From positions 3,989-67,988 of the forward strand of contig JAKBBA010000019.1 in the NCBI GenBank assembly GCA_021808665.1: 64,000 nucleotides of DNA, read 5' to 3'. The notes under the pieces were generated by a model. It did no database searches. It was not told the DNA's origin and saw only the letters and a list, made by a program, of their open reading frames with translations. A program made the translations under genes and the position numbers. Of this stretch, positions 46,298-54,161 are shown one piece after another (the stretch's first letter is position 1; the number at the start of each line of letters is the position of its first letter). The stretch comes from Actinomycetes bacterium. GTDB lineage: Bacteria; Actinomycetota; Acidimicrobiia; Acidimicrobiales; Palsa-688.

Positions 46298-46540
46298 CGT
46301 CTCCCTTTCACAGCGTTGCGACCTCACCCGTCAATGGCGAATCGCTCTCGATCGTAACGCCGGGGTGAGACGGCTCCGGCAGCCACTCGCCGGCACGCAA
46401 GACGCGCTAGGGGTTAGGTCATGGTCCCGAGTCCAGGTGAGCGCTGACGGGCGCCTCGTTGGGTCTGCGGGAGCGCTTGGAAGAGAACCTGGCCGGTCTG
46501 GGAGGCCCCGTCGCTCTCGTTGTACGTCGTGGTGGCCTCT

Positions 46541-46873
46541 TCAGAGGAGACTCGAAGCCTCGAGCACAAGCCACGCCGCTTCCCGACCGGCAGCGTCCCT
46601 GACAGCGACAACGGCTGGTACGGGCAACGCCTTGGCCTCCCGCAACCAAGCGAGGCCCGCCACCTCGGTCGCAAAGGCACCCGGTGACGGTCGCCGATGG
46701 GTCTTGGCGAACACCATCCCGCCGCCTGAGAGCACTACTCGAAATGCGTCCGAGACATCGCCACCCCGGAGCTGTTCCATGTGCGACACGGGCTCGCCCA
46801 ACAGGCCGGCAAGGTCCGTGGCAGCTTCGTCCCGCATCACGACATGCCGACCGGACGCGGTTCGAGAGGGCAC
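46541..46873 (-). pseudogene. Fructosamine/protein kinase fragment (N-terminal part only)
   Basis: 110 residues. VSDAFRVVLSGGGMVFAKTH with the ATP-site Lys, FATEVAGLAWLREAKALPVP and VLEASSLL match the N-lobe of fructosamine-3-kinase-like proteins. After VLE the family sequence stops; the C-lobe with the catalytic Asp is missing, so the gene is cut at about 46555. Non-functional. Confidence 0.75.
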
Positions 46874-46900
46874 GTGGCCACAGGAGGAACTAGATGCGAA

Positions 46901-47530
46901 CTAGATGGCCTCGACCTTGGGCATTATCTCCTCCTTGATGCGCCTCATGTCGTCCATCGTCTTCACGGTGGGAACATCGGCGAAAGACGACCAGATCAGC
47001 AGCTTGGTAACTCCAGCTTCGCTGTAGCGCTTGAGCTTGTCGGTGACCTGGGTCTCGGAGCCGACCACAAAGTTGCTGGTCTTTCGGGCGGGCGCCCGGT
47101 CGACGTCCTGGTAAGTGATCACCGTCCAGATCATGGAGCAGGTGTCGAGATCCTCGACGCTGCGCGACGTGTCGAGAGCCTCGAGCTCGCGCCGACTTGC
47201 CGCACGTCATTGCGCGATCTCCTCTGGTGAGTCCTGGATGCCTATCCAGGCCGCCATGGCATACTTGGCGATCGGGTTGGCCGCGCCCTCGACGTCCTTG
47301 AGGCCACTGAAGTAGATCGGCGGATGCGGCTTCTGGACAGGCTTCGCGCCGAAGCCGCCGGCTTCACAGTCGGCGAATTCACCGTGGTATTCGAACACGT
47401 CGTTGGTCCAAATGCCCTGCATCATCTCGATCGTCTCACGCGCGTTTTGGTGGCGTCGCGGAAAGATGTGGCTTGCGCTGGCGGCGAACTCCTCGGGTAT
47501 CCAGCCAGACCCTACGGCGACATTAAATGC
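46901..47530 (-). pseudogene. Luciferase-like monooxygenase remnant with internal stop
   Basis: Family stretches: VAVGSGWIPEEFAA, ETIEMMQGIWTNDVFEYHG, FGAKPVQKPHPPIYFSG, then after an in-frame TGA at 47207-47209 the same frame continues RAASRRELEALDTSRSVED and SNFVVGSETQVTDKLKRYSE to the natural end PKVEAI. The internal stop sits where a Trp codon (TGG) is expected. The N-terminal third is missing upstream of 47530. Both defects make it non-functional. Confidence 0.8.
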
Positions 47531-47649
47531 TTGCTTGGGGTGAGCGGTTGATCTGCGGTGAGTGGGGCGAGCCAAGGCGCGGTCGGCGGGTGCGCGGTAA
47601 GGCGTGTCGATGATGCTCATTCCGATCCGGACGCGGCTGGTCTTGGCGA

Positions 47650-47763
47650 CCCGACCTCGGCGGAGTAGACGTTGAAGCCACGTGTGCTGATCATGTCCTT
47701 TGCGCGGTCGACGATAAAAAGGAAATCTTCATCGTCTAGTTCCACTTGCTCGAAGCGAAGTTC
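47650..47763 (-). pseudogene. Acyl-CoA synthetase (AMP-forming) C-terminal fragment
   Basis: A stretch of about 38 codons reads VRELRFEQVELDDEDF, then FIVDRAKDMISTRGFNVYSAEV. This is the hinge and A8 motif (DRXKD...NVYXXEVE) of the adenylate-forming superfamily. Stops lie immediately upstream, and family similarity ends after EV. It is a remnant without start. Confidence 0.7.
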
Positions 47764-47778
47764 ACGAACAGATCATGT

Positions 47779-48120
47779 TCATGCCGCGACGAGCTGGCCG
47801 CTGATGTAGTCGTCGAGGGCGCGGTCGAGATGCTTCCAGGCGGTAGCGAGGGGGCTTCGAGCAGTGAGATGGGAGGGCAGGGCGGGGTTTAGTTGAACGA
47901 GGCCGGGGGCGAGCACTCGCCCGTAGGTTTTGGTGAACAGCACTGTGACGCGTCGGCCGAGCGGGGTGAGTTGGTAGCGGTTGGAGTGGGGGATGCGTTC
48001 AATGAGTCCTTTTCGTTTGAGTAATCGGGGCGCTTGCGCGCCACCCTGAGCGCGGGAAAAGTTGTTGGTGCCGGCCAGCGACGTCGGTGCCTCTGGTGCT
48101 GAGAGCCCGTGTTTGAGTAT
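47779..48120 (-). pseudogene. Winged-helix protein remnant cut by insertion sequence
   Basis: The C-terminal ~110 residues (NFSRAQGGAQAPRLLKRKG, LIERIPHSNRYQLTPLGRRV, VLFTKTYGRVLAPGL, AWKHLDRALDDYI) form a winged-helix-like domain of a hypothetical family seen near transposons. Upstream of about 48120 the similarity ends at the left edge of the IS110-family element, so the 5' part is lost. Confidence 0.6.
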
Positions 48121-48124
48121 GACG

Positions 48125-48231
48125 CTGGAGTCTCGAGCACCTTGAACTGTTGCTATGAGCACGAACCCCAGACTTCCCCTACAGAGGCTCCTCCGGCCGG
48201 TCCTGAACCGAACACTCGAAGAGGAGGAGCG
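48125..48231 (+). ncRNA. Candidate bridge RNA region of the IS110-family element
   Basis: Non-coding 5' flank between the element's left edge and the transposase start. Short complementary blocks are visible, for example CAGAGGCTCC near 48182 against the purine-rich stretch at 48215-48230. Placement rests on knowledge of IS110 (5' bridge RNA) versus IS1111 (3' flank); no fold was computed. Confidence 0.35.
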
Positions 48232-49491
48232 ATGGATGTTGTAGTGGAACGATGCGCCGGTCTTGACGTGCATAAGGACACGGTGGTGGCCTGCGTACGA
48301 ACGCCGGGTCCGCACGGCAAACGCTCGAGCGTGGTCCGGACGTTCGGGTCAATGACTGACGATCTGCTGGCCCTTCGGGACTGGCTGGTGGCTGAGGGGG
48401 TGACCCTGGTGGGCATGGAGTCCACCGGCGTGTATTGGCGGTCACCGTTTTATGTGCTCGAGGACGTGAGCGAGTGCTGGCTGCTCAATGCCCGCCACAT
48501 GCGTAACGTCCCGGGCCGCAAGACCGATGTCGCCGACGCCGAGTGGATAGCGCAGCTCATCGAGCACGGCCTGGTGCGACCGAGCTTCGTGCCGCCGCCG
48601 CCGATCCGCGAGCTGAGGATCCTCACCCGTCACCGCAAGACCCAGATCGAGGAGCGCACCCGCGAGGCCCAGCGCCTCGACAAGGTCCTCCAAGACGCGG
48701 GGGTGAAGCTGTCGAGCGTTGCCTCTGACATCTTGGGCCGCTCCGGGCGCGACATGCTTGAGGCGTTGGTGGCCGGCACCCGTGACCCCGAGGTGCTCGC
48801 CGAGCTGGCCCGGGGGAGGCTGCGAGCCAAGATCCCGGCGCTGCGCCTTGCCCTGGTAGGCCGCTTCGGCCCCACCCATGCCCTGGTGGTGAGCGAGATC
48901 CTGGCCCATCTCGACTACCTCGACGAGGCCATCGGGCGTGTGTCGGAGCACATCGACGAGGTGATCGCCCCTTTCGCGGCCGCCCGTGACCTGCTCACCA
49001 CTATCCCGGGCATCGACCGCCGCCTGGCCGAGGCCATCTTGGCTGAGGTCGGAGTCGACATGGAACGGTTCCCCACGGCCGGCCATCTGGCGAGCTGGGC
49101 CGGGATGTGCCCCGGCCAGCACGAATCGGGCGGCAAGAGCCGATCCGGGCGGGCCCGTCACGGCGACTCCTGGCTGCAGCGTCACCTCGCCATCGCCGCC
49201 ATGGCCGCGGCGCGCACCAAAGACAGCTACTTCGCCGCCCAGTACGCACACCTGGTCCGCAGCCGCGGCAAGCTGAAGGCCCGCAAGGCCGTCGGTCACT
49301 CCCTACTCGTCGTGATCTGGCACATGCTCAGCACCGGCGCCACCTACCAAGAGCTCGGCAACGACTGGTTCGAGCGGCGCAACAACCCCGAGCGTCGCGC
49401 CCGACGCCACCTCGCTGACCTACGCGCCCTCGGCTGGTCGCTCACCGAGACACCCGACGGCATCGTCCTCGGCCCTCCACAAGCAGCCTGA
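48232..49491 (+). CDS. IS110-family transposase
   Basis: 419 residues from the ATG at 48232, preceded by GAGGAGGAG. N-terminal DEDD/RuvC-like domain: CAGLDVHKDTVVACV (first Asp), GMESTGVYWRS (Glu), RKTDVADAEWIAQLIEHG (Asp pair). C-terminal Tnp_20 domain: LLTTIPGIDRRLAEAILAEV and ASWAGMCPGQHESGGKSRSG, with the conserved Ser region. Full length and apparently intact. It is a DNA recombinase that inserts the element using a bridge RNA. Confidence 0.93.
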   Translation: MDVVVERCAGLDVHKDTVVACVRTPGPHGKRSSVVRTFGSMTDDLLALRDWLVAEGVTLVGMESTGVYWRSPFYVLEDVSECWLLNARHMRNVPGRKTDVADAEWIAQLIEHGLVRPSFVPPPPIRELRILTRHRKTQIEERTREAQRLDKVLQDAGVKLSSVASDILGRSGRDMLEALVAGTRDPEVLAELARGRLRAKIPALRLALVGRFGPTHALVVSEILAHLDYLDEAIGRVSEHIDEVIAPFAAARDLLTTIPGIDRRLAEAILAEVGVDMERFPTAGHLASWAGMCPGQHESGGKSRSGRARHGDSWLQRHLAIAAMAAARTKDSYFAAQYAHLVRSRGKLKARKAVGHSLLVVIWHMLSTGATYQELGNDWFERRNNPERRARRHLADLRALGWSLTETPDGIVLGPPQAA

Positions 49492-49517
49492 CCCCAACAC
49501 CACCCGCCTCACCTCTC

Positions 49518-49536
49518 CTCGGGGTCTCGCCCCGAG
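49518..49536. terminator. GC-rich hairpin downstream of transposase gene
   Basis: CTCGGGG, loop TCTCG, CCCCGAG: perfect 7-bp stem, 26 bases after the transposase stop. No T-run follows. It may end transcription or be part of the element's right end. Confidence 0.45.
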
Positions 49537-49753
49537 CCGCTGGCACGCGCCCAGTCAGTGGTCAACTCACGATTCTTTTCACCCCAGACAATATGTACTC
49601 AGACCCCACGGCCTGTAGCCGCCACGAGGGATGAGAATGGTGGTTGCCCGGCAAAGCTCGGTTCTCCCTGGTGCAGGTGAGCCCGGCGGGACCGCTAAAA
49701 GTTGGAGCAATGACCTCTCTGTTCTCCTCGCTCGGCTGAGTGCTTGGCCACGC

Positions 49754-50194
49754 TCACTCATGTGAGGTTACCCGCAGGTAGTAGCCGTCAGGGTCGATGA
49801 GCCGGAAATCCCTCTGACCCCAGGGCCGGTCGCTGATTGGTTCCACCCGCCCACCGGAGCGGTCGGCCGAGTCTTGTGCCCGGGCGAAGGCGCAGTCGAC
49901 CTCGTCCACCTCGATGACGATCTCCACGCCGACGCCTCGCGCGCCCGCCAGCTGGTCGGGGTTAAAGTAGTGCGTCACAGGAAGCCTTGAGTGGTGCTGG
50001 ACGCCGATCGACAAAGCACCCTCCCGGAGCTGCACGTACCCTTCCGAGTCCCATCCGTCCGGGGCCCTTAGCCCGAGCATTTCCTCGTAGAAGTGAACCG
50101 ACGCAGCTACATCATTTACGAACAGTTCGAATCGCAGCCCAACCGCCACTGCTCTTGCGGGAACCGCGGACGGGCTAGCGTCGGGGACTGACAC
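49754..50194 (-). CDS. Glyoxalase/bleomycin-resistance (VOC) family protein
   Basis: 146 residues; an in-frame GTG near 50149 would remove a polar leader. The VOC pattern is clear: LRFELFVNDVAASVHFYEEMLGL, then YVQLREGALSIGVQHHS, VGVEIVIEVDEVDCAFARA, and WGQRDFRLIDPDGYYLRVT. Metal-ligand candidates are Glu in FELFV, His in QHHS and Glu/His in late strands. Roles range from antibiotic binding to isomerisation. It stands at the left edge of the biosynthetic cluster and could be a self-resistance gene. Confidence 0.82.
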   Translation of the reverse strand: MSVPDASPSAVPARAVAVGLRFELFVNDVAASVHFYEEMLGLRAPDGWDSEGYVQLREGALSIGVQHHSRLPVTHYFNPDQLAGARGVGVEIVIEVDEVDCAFARAQDSADRSGGRVEPISDRPWGQRDFRLIDPDGYYLRVTSHE

Positions 50195-50271
50195 GCGCTT
50201 AACTGCAGCTCCAGCACAGAGCCCGAACTTGACGACTTCGCCGTCCCGACGGGTTCATGAGATCTGTACCT

Positions 50272-51714
50272 TTAGACCAACAGTTCACCTGCATCGCTCC
50301 CGAACACCTCCTTGAGGACCTCCCGAAAGCCCTGACAGAACCGACCCGTCTCAGTGATCTGTCCCAGGTCAATGTTCAGGGTCAAGGTCGTACGTAATGG
50401 CCCCTCCGCCAGCACCCCAGTCAACGGGTTACCCAACGTCGTGGTAAACCCAAACATGCTATTAACGGACACCCCACTCATCTCCAAGCCAGCTGGGGCT
50501 GAAACTTTCGACGCCACGAAGTCTGTTTGCGAATACTTCCGGCAAAGCAGTTGCGCCTGAAGACTTCCTGGAAGAAGTCTCACTATCGCCTCAACCACGT
50601 TTGCTGCAGCATTCGCATTTCTTTGGGCGTGGACCTGCTCATGGATCAGTTCCCTATGACGACGAGCGAGGTTCTTCAGATCCGAAGGAACGTGCTGAGG
50701 CGCAGTCACCGCAGCTAAGATATCAATGCTCTGGTTCCCACCACTCACCTGACGGCCGAAGGAACGAAGGCTCAGCGGCATTACGTAGCGAAGGGATTGA
50801 CCCTCGAACCCGAAATAGCGACTCAGCGTACATGCTAGGACCGACACGAACAGCTCATTCACACCCGCCCCTCGCTGGAGCGCAGCGTGCTTCCACGATG
50901 CGCTCTCCAGGCTATGAGCAAACAGCTGCCGACCAGCTCCTGGACCGCTCCCACGCCGCCTAGGACGGCCGATGTAACGCCTCACCGAACTGCGACAACC
51001 CTTCGAGGGCACGTTCGGTGCGCGAATCCGAACCGCAGAGTTGGACACCTGCGTAAGGCGTCGGGCTGACCGCTGCCCCCACAGACCCAAGGTCCCCCCC
51101 CGGGATGGCGAAACGGCCCCTTCGGGAGGACCAATGATGGTCCTATCCACCACCGCAGTCTCACCAGGGGGGAGAAGCATCGGGGCAATGAGACGAGCGA
51201 GGCCGTCGCCGTCAACGATGGCATGATGCAGGACCAACACAGCGATGGCTCCACCGGAAAGCATTCCCTGGAGTATCACGAGCGTCCACGGGGGCGCGTC
51301 GGGATCAAAGTCCCTTGAGATCACTGAGCTTGCGGTAGTGAGTGCGGACATCGGCCCGTTGTCCTCCTCCATAATCCGGTACTGCACATGCTTCGACGCA
51401 TCAAAATCCGGGACATCGACCCAACGAAAGCCGGCGAAGCCCTTCCATAAGGCTTCGACTCGTTGCCGGAGACGGGGCGTACTTCGGCAGAGCTCTTCCA
51501 TTGTAGAAACAAGCTCGGACCTCACAGGACACCGGGAAAGAACTAGGACGATACCCATTCCCACGTTCGTCTCGGGCCTCCTCCCGAGGAACAGATACTC
51601 CTCCTCTCTCGAGGACAGAACATTGGGCCCTGGCTCGCGGCTTGCGAGCCACCACGCCCAGACTCCGGTAAGAAGTCCCGACGAGACGGGTCCCGCAAAT
51701 CTCAGTTTGACCAT
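50272..51714 (-). CDS. WS/DGAT-family O-acyltransferase
   Basis: 480 residues. The active-site motif HHAIVDGDG (His163-His164 to Gly) matches HHXXXDG of wax-ester synthase/diacylglycerol acyltransferases. Family marks also include SREEEYLFLGRRPETN near the N-terminus, LRQRVEALWKGFAGFRWVDVPDF, and the later NSMFGFTTTLGNPLTGV stretch with GQITETGRFCQGF. These enzymes move acyl groups from CoA (or ACP) to alcohols. In this cluster it may acylate the core molecule. The gene is the last of the leftward operon and overlaps the permease gene by 13 bp. Confidence 0.85.
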   Translation of the reverse strand: MVKLRFAGPVSSGLLTGVWAWWLASREPGPNVLSSREEEYLFLGRRPETNVGMGIVLVLSRCPVRSELVSTMEELCRSTPRLRQRVEALWKGFAGFRWVDVPDFDASKHVQYRIMEEDNGPMSALTTASSVISRDFDPDAPPWTLVILQGMLSGGAIAVLVLHHAIVDGDGLARLIAPMLLPPGETAVVDRTIIGPPEGAVSPSRGGTLGLWGQRSARRLTQVSNSAVRIRAPNVPSKGCRSSVRRYIGRPRRRGSGPGAGRQLFAHSLESASWKHAALQRGAGVNELFVSVLACTLSRYFGFEGQSLRYVMPLSLRSFGRQVSGGNQSIDILAAVTAPQHVPSDLKNLARRHRELIHEQVHAQRNANAAANVVEAIVRLLPGSLQAQLLCRKYSQTDFVASKVSAPAGLEMSGVSVNSMFGFTTTLGNPLTGVLAEGPLRTTLTLNIDLGQITETGRFCQGFREVLKEVFGSDAGELLV

Positions 51715-52472
51715 GACCGCTTGGCATCTTCGGAGTGGAATGTGAACGCAGCCGCGACGCCGAGCGCGATTGCCATTCCGAGGAGAATAAAGCTATCACG
51801 TTCGACCTGCGCTAAACCTGCCCCATCCAAGATAACACTTCTCAGCGCGTTCACAACCCAATACGCCGGCGACGCGTGCGCCACCACCTGGACCCATGTC
51901 GGAAGACGGTCAACCGGCGCGAAGGCACCACCGAGCGCGCCGAGTGTTATCGCACCAAGATTGCCCAATCCGTTTAGCTGATAGATACTCGTACAAAGAG
52001 AGTAAGCAAGGCCGATCAGCCCTGCGATGACTGCTGCGTACAGGACGCAGATAATGCAATAGGCGAGGAATGAACCGCGTATCGAGACACCGAAGATCGG
52101 AGCAGCCAAGAGCGGCAAGGCCAGTTCCTGAAGGAGCGCTACGAGAAACCAAGGGATGAGCTTGCCTGCGAGGACTGCGCCCATCCGCACTTTCGAAGCT
52201 CGGAGCCGAGCCCACGTGCCCCAGCCGTGCTCACGGAAGAGAGAAAACCCTCCAAACGGCACGAGCAGGAGCGCGAACATTGCTGCGATCCCAGGCAGCG
52301 CGAACCCAGCACCGGTGTAGCCGACGCTCGTCGTGTGGACCAGATGGGAATAGACCGGTGCGGCAAATCCAACCAGTACCAGAGGCGATATGACCACTGC
52401 GAGAATTGGGACTGGATCGGTGGCAAGCAGACGGAACTCCTTCCCAACCTCGGCCCTGAACACATTAAGCAT
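51702..52472 (-). CDS. ABC-2-type transporter permease
   Basis: 256 residues from the ATG at 52472 (GGAGG just upstream); a longer frame to 52589 is not supported. Six hydrophobic segments: VPILAVVISPLVLVGF, GIAAMFALLLVPFGGF, then helices around residues 95-200 (SFLAYCIICVLYAAVIAGLIG, LGNLGAITLGALGGAF) and a final one near 240. The LPTWVQVVAHASPAYWVVNALRS region is typical of ABC-2 exporters of drugs or lipids. Its partner is the ATPase at 52465. Confidence 0.88.
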   Translation of the reverse strand: MLNVFRAEVGKEFRLLATDPVPILAVVISPLVLVGFAAPVYSHLVHTTSVGYTGAGFALPGIAAMFALLLVPFGGFSLFREHGWGTWARLRASKVRMGAVLAGKLIPWFLVALLQELALPLLAAPIFGVSIRGSFLAYCIICVLYAAVIAGLIGLAYSLCTSIYQLNGLGNLGAITLGALGGAFAPVDRLPTWVQVVAHASPAYWVVNALRSVILDGAGLAQVERDSFILLGMAIALGVAAAFTFHSEDAKRSWSN

Positions 52473-53394
52473 GTGAATGCCTCCTAGAGTCGTAGCCGCG
52501 GCTACCGAGCCTCTTGGAAAACAGGGCCGCCTCGAGGGTCGGATCCTCGACTCGGATATCGGTGATCCGCACCCCTGCGGCTTGGGCACCCGCTAGGACG
52601 CGACCGATCGCGTCCGCTGGCTCATTGGCCTCAACCTCCGTCCAGCCGTCCTCGGCCGTCCGCAACACCAGCCCGGGGACATCTTCAAGAGCAGGCGTGG
52701 CCTTGAATCGAATGCATGGTGACCCAAATCGGGCGAGAATTGCGTCGGAGGCTGCGTCGGCAATGAGGCGCCCTGACTCCAGCATTAGAATCCTAGCTCG
52801 GAGGGTGCCAACTTCCTCCAAGTAATGGGTCGAGTAGAGGAACGCTGTACCCTCCTCATCTGCAAGCGACCCAACAAGCGAAGTCACTGCCTGTCTAGTC
52901 ATAACATCGACGCCCGCAGTTGGCTCGTCCAGAAGGACAAAGGCCGGAGAGTGTACAAGCGCAGCCGCCACATGGATCCGCCGTTGCTCGCCTCCAGAGA
53001 GAGAGTACACCTTGCGGTCCAACAGACCGGCGAACTCGAGCCGCTCAGCGAGCTCCATGATCCTCTTCGTCGGCGAGGATGGTCTCCGCATCCCGTAGAC
53101 TGCTGCGAAGTATCGAAGGTTTTGCTGGACAGTTAGCGGCGAATAGAGACCAATCTCCTGGGCCGCCATCCCGACCGGCAGCGCCCCGATCGTCCCAATC
53201 CGTTCCGGCACTACGACCGATCCGCTGTCAGCGCGGACTAGCCCTGCGAGAATGTTTGCCAGGGTGGTCTTGCCTGCACCATTGCGACCCAGCAGGCCCA
53301 CGACCTCGCCACGGTCGATCTCGAAGCTCACGTCATCCAGGGCAGCCTGGCCCTGGTACCGCTTCGTTAGCCCCTTCGCTACTACGGCGATCAT
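52465..53394 (-). CDS. ABC transporter ATPase (ABC-2 exporter)
   Basis: 309 residues from the ATG at 53394. Walker A GLLGRNGAGKTTLANILAG, Q-loop IGLYSPLTVQQNLRYFA, signature YSLSGGEQRRIHVAAAL, Walker B AFVLLDEPTAGVD and the His switch TAFLYSTHYLEEV are present. The last ~80 residues form the C-terminal domain seen in drug and lipid exporters (GLVLRTAEDGWTEVEA). It works with the permease at 51702 and would export the cluster product. Its stop overlaps the permease start by 8 bp. Confidence 0.92.
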   Translation of the reverse strand: MIAVVAKGLTKRYQGQAALDDVSFEIDRGEVVGLLGRNGAGKTTLANILAGLVRADSGSVVVPERIGTIGALPVGMAAQEIGLYSPLTVQQNLRYFAAVYGMRRPSSPTKRIMELAERLEFAGLLDRKVYSLSGGEQRRIHVAAALVHSPAFVLLDEPTAGVDVMTRQAVTSLVGSLADEEGTAFLYSTHYLEEVGTLRARILMLESGRLIADAASDAILARFGSPCIRFKATPALEDVPGLVLRTAEDGWTEVEANEPADAIGRVLAGAQAAGVRITDIRVEDPTLEAALFSKRLGSRGYDSRRHSHA

Positions 53395-53467
53395 CGGCTG
53401 GTCGCAGACGAGACAGCGGCCCCGGCATGAGCATCTGAAAATCCTATTGGTCGATGCACGCGTAGGC

Positions 53468-54160
53468 CTACTCTGCCAGAGCCTGGGGATGGATGGGGGC
53501 CTTGCTAGCATGGCCTAGGCGCTCGAACCACGCATACTTCGTGTCCAAGTAGGTGTTGCTGAAAGGGTTCGGACCTTGGTCCAAGGGGGACACCTGTGAG
53601 ATGACGATACCTCGCCGGCGGAGGGCGTCCGCCTTGGTGGGGTTGCGGCTTAGCAAGTGAATCTTCCTGGCACCGACGGAATGGAGGACAGCGCTAACGC
53701 CCGTGTAGTCCCGGGCATCATCATCAAACCCAAGGACCCGGTTCGCCTCGAAGGTGTCCAGGCCCTGATCCTGCCAGGCATAGGCGCGGAGCTTGTTCAG
53801 CAGACCGATCCCGCGACCCTCATGCCTGAGGGGGTACACGACTATACCCCAGTCTGACTCAGCGATCGCTTGAAGGGCGGCTCGGAGTTGGGGTCCACAG
53901 TCGCACCGAAGACTTCCAAACACCTCCCCCGTCAGGCAGGCGCTCTGCACACGCACGAGCGCATCTCCGGTAGCGTCAGAGGCACTACCGTGCTGCAAGA
54001 GCAGTATTTCATCGGATCCATCTTCGGGCTCCCACAGCGACAGTTCCATTACGACACCTTGGAGCACCGGAAGTCGCGTTTGCGCTACGACCTTGTAGAG
54101 CGAATCCTGTGGATCGGAACTTTGAATGATGTCAGGAGGGCATCGCTGTCTCAGTTCCAC
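53468..54160 (-). CDS. GTP cyclohydrolase II-type enzyme
   Basis: 230 residues from the GTG at 54160, 6 bases after AAGGAG and 1 base beyond the WD40 stop. Zinc ligands Cys75, Cys86 and Cys88 lie in SACLTGEVFGSLRCDCG; the GTP-binding loop reads LRHEGRGIGLL (usual Gln-Glu is His-Glu here), followed by KLRAYAWQDQGLDTFEAN and DARDYTGVSAVLHS. The family opens the imidazole ring of GTP, releasing formate and pyrophosphate, to give a diaminopyrimidine used for flavins or pyrimidine-type natural products. Near a WD40 gene, as in toxoflavin clusters, a secondary-metabolite role is more likely than riboflavin synthesis. It is the second gene of the leftward operon. Confidence 0.87.
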   Translation of the reverse strand: MELRQRCPPDIIQSSDPQDSLYKVVAQTRLPVLQGVVMELSLWEPEDGSDEILLLQHGSASDATGDALVRVQSACLTGEVFGSLRCDCGPQLRAALQAIAESDWGIVVYPLRHEGRGIGLLNKLRAYAWQDQGLDTFEANRVLGFDDDARDYTGVSAVLHSVGARKIHLLSRNPTKADALRRRGIVISQVSPLDQGPNPFSNTYLDTKYAWFERLGHASKAPIHPQALAE

Positions 54161-54161
54161 C

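Larger units (their letters stand above)
48125..49560 (+). mobile_element. IS110-family insertion sequence (edges approximate)
   Basis: Contains one transposase gene with about 105 bases of non-coding DNA upstream and 70 downstream. IS110 elements have no or only short terminal repeats, so the ends cannot be fixed by inspection. In this family the non-coding flank encodes a bridge RNA that guides target and donor choice; here it would lie at about 48125-48231. A strong hairpin is found downstream (49518-49536). Confidence 0.75.

Noticed and set aside
47207..47209. Frameshift in the luciferase-like monooxygenase
   Set aside because: The parts before and after lie in the same frame; the defect is an in-frame TGA, not a shift.
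48442..49299. 285-codon minus-strand frame inside the IS110 transposase
   Set aside because: Shadow frame; the plus-strand product has the DEDD and Tnp_20 motifs.
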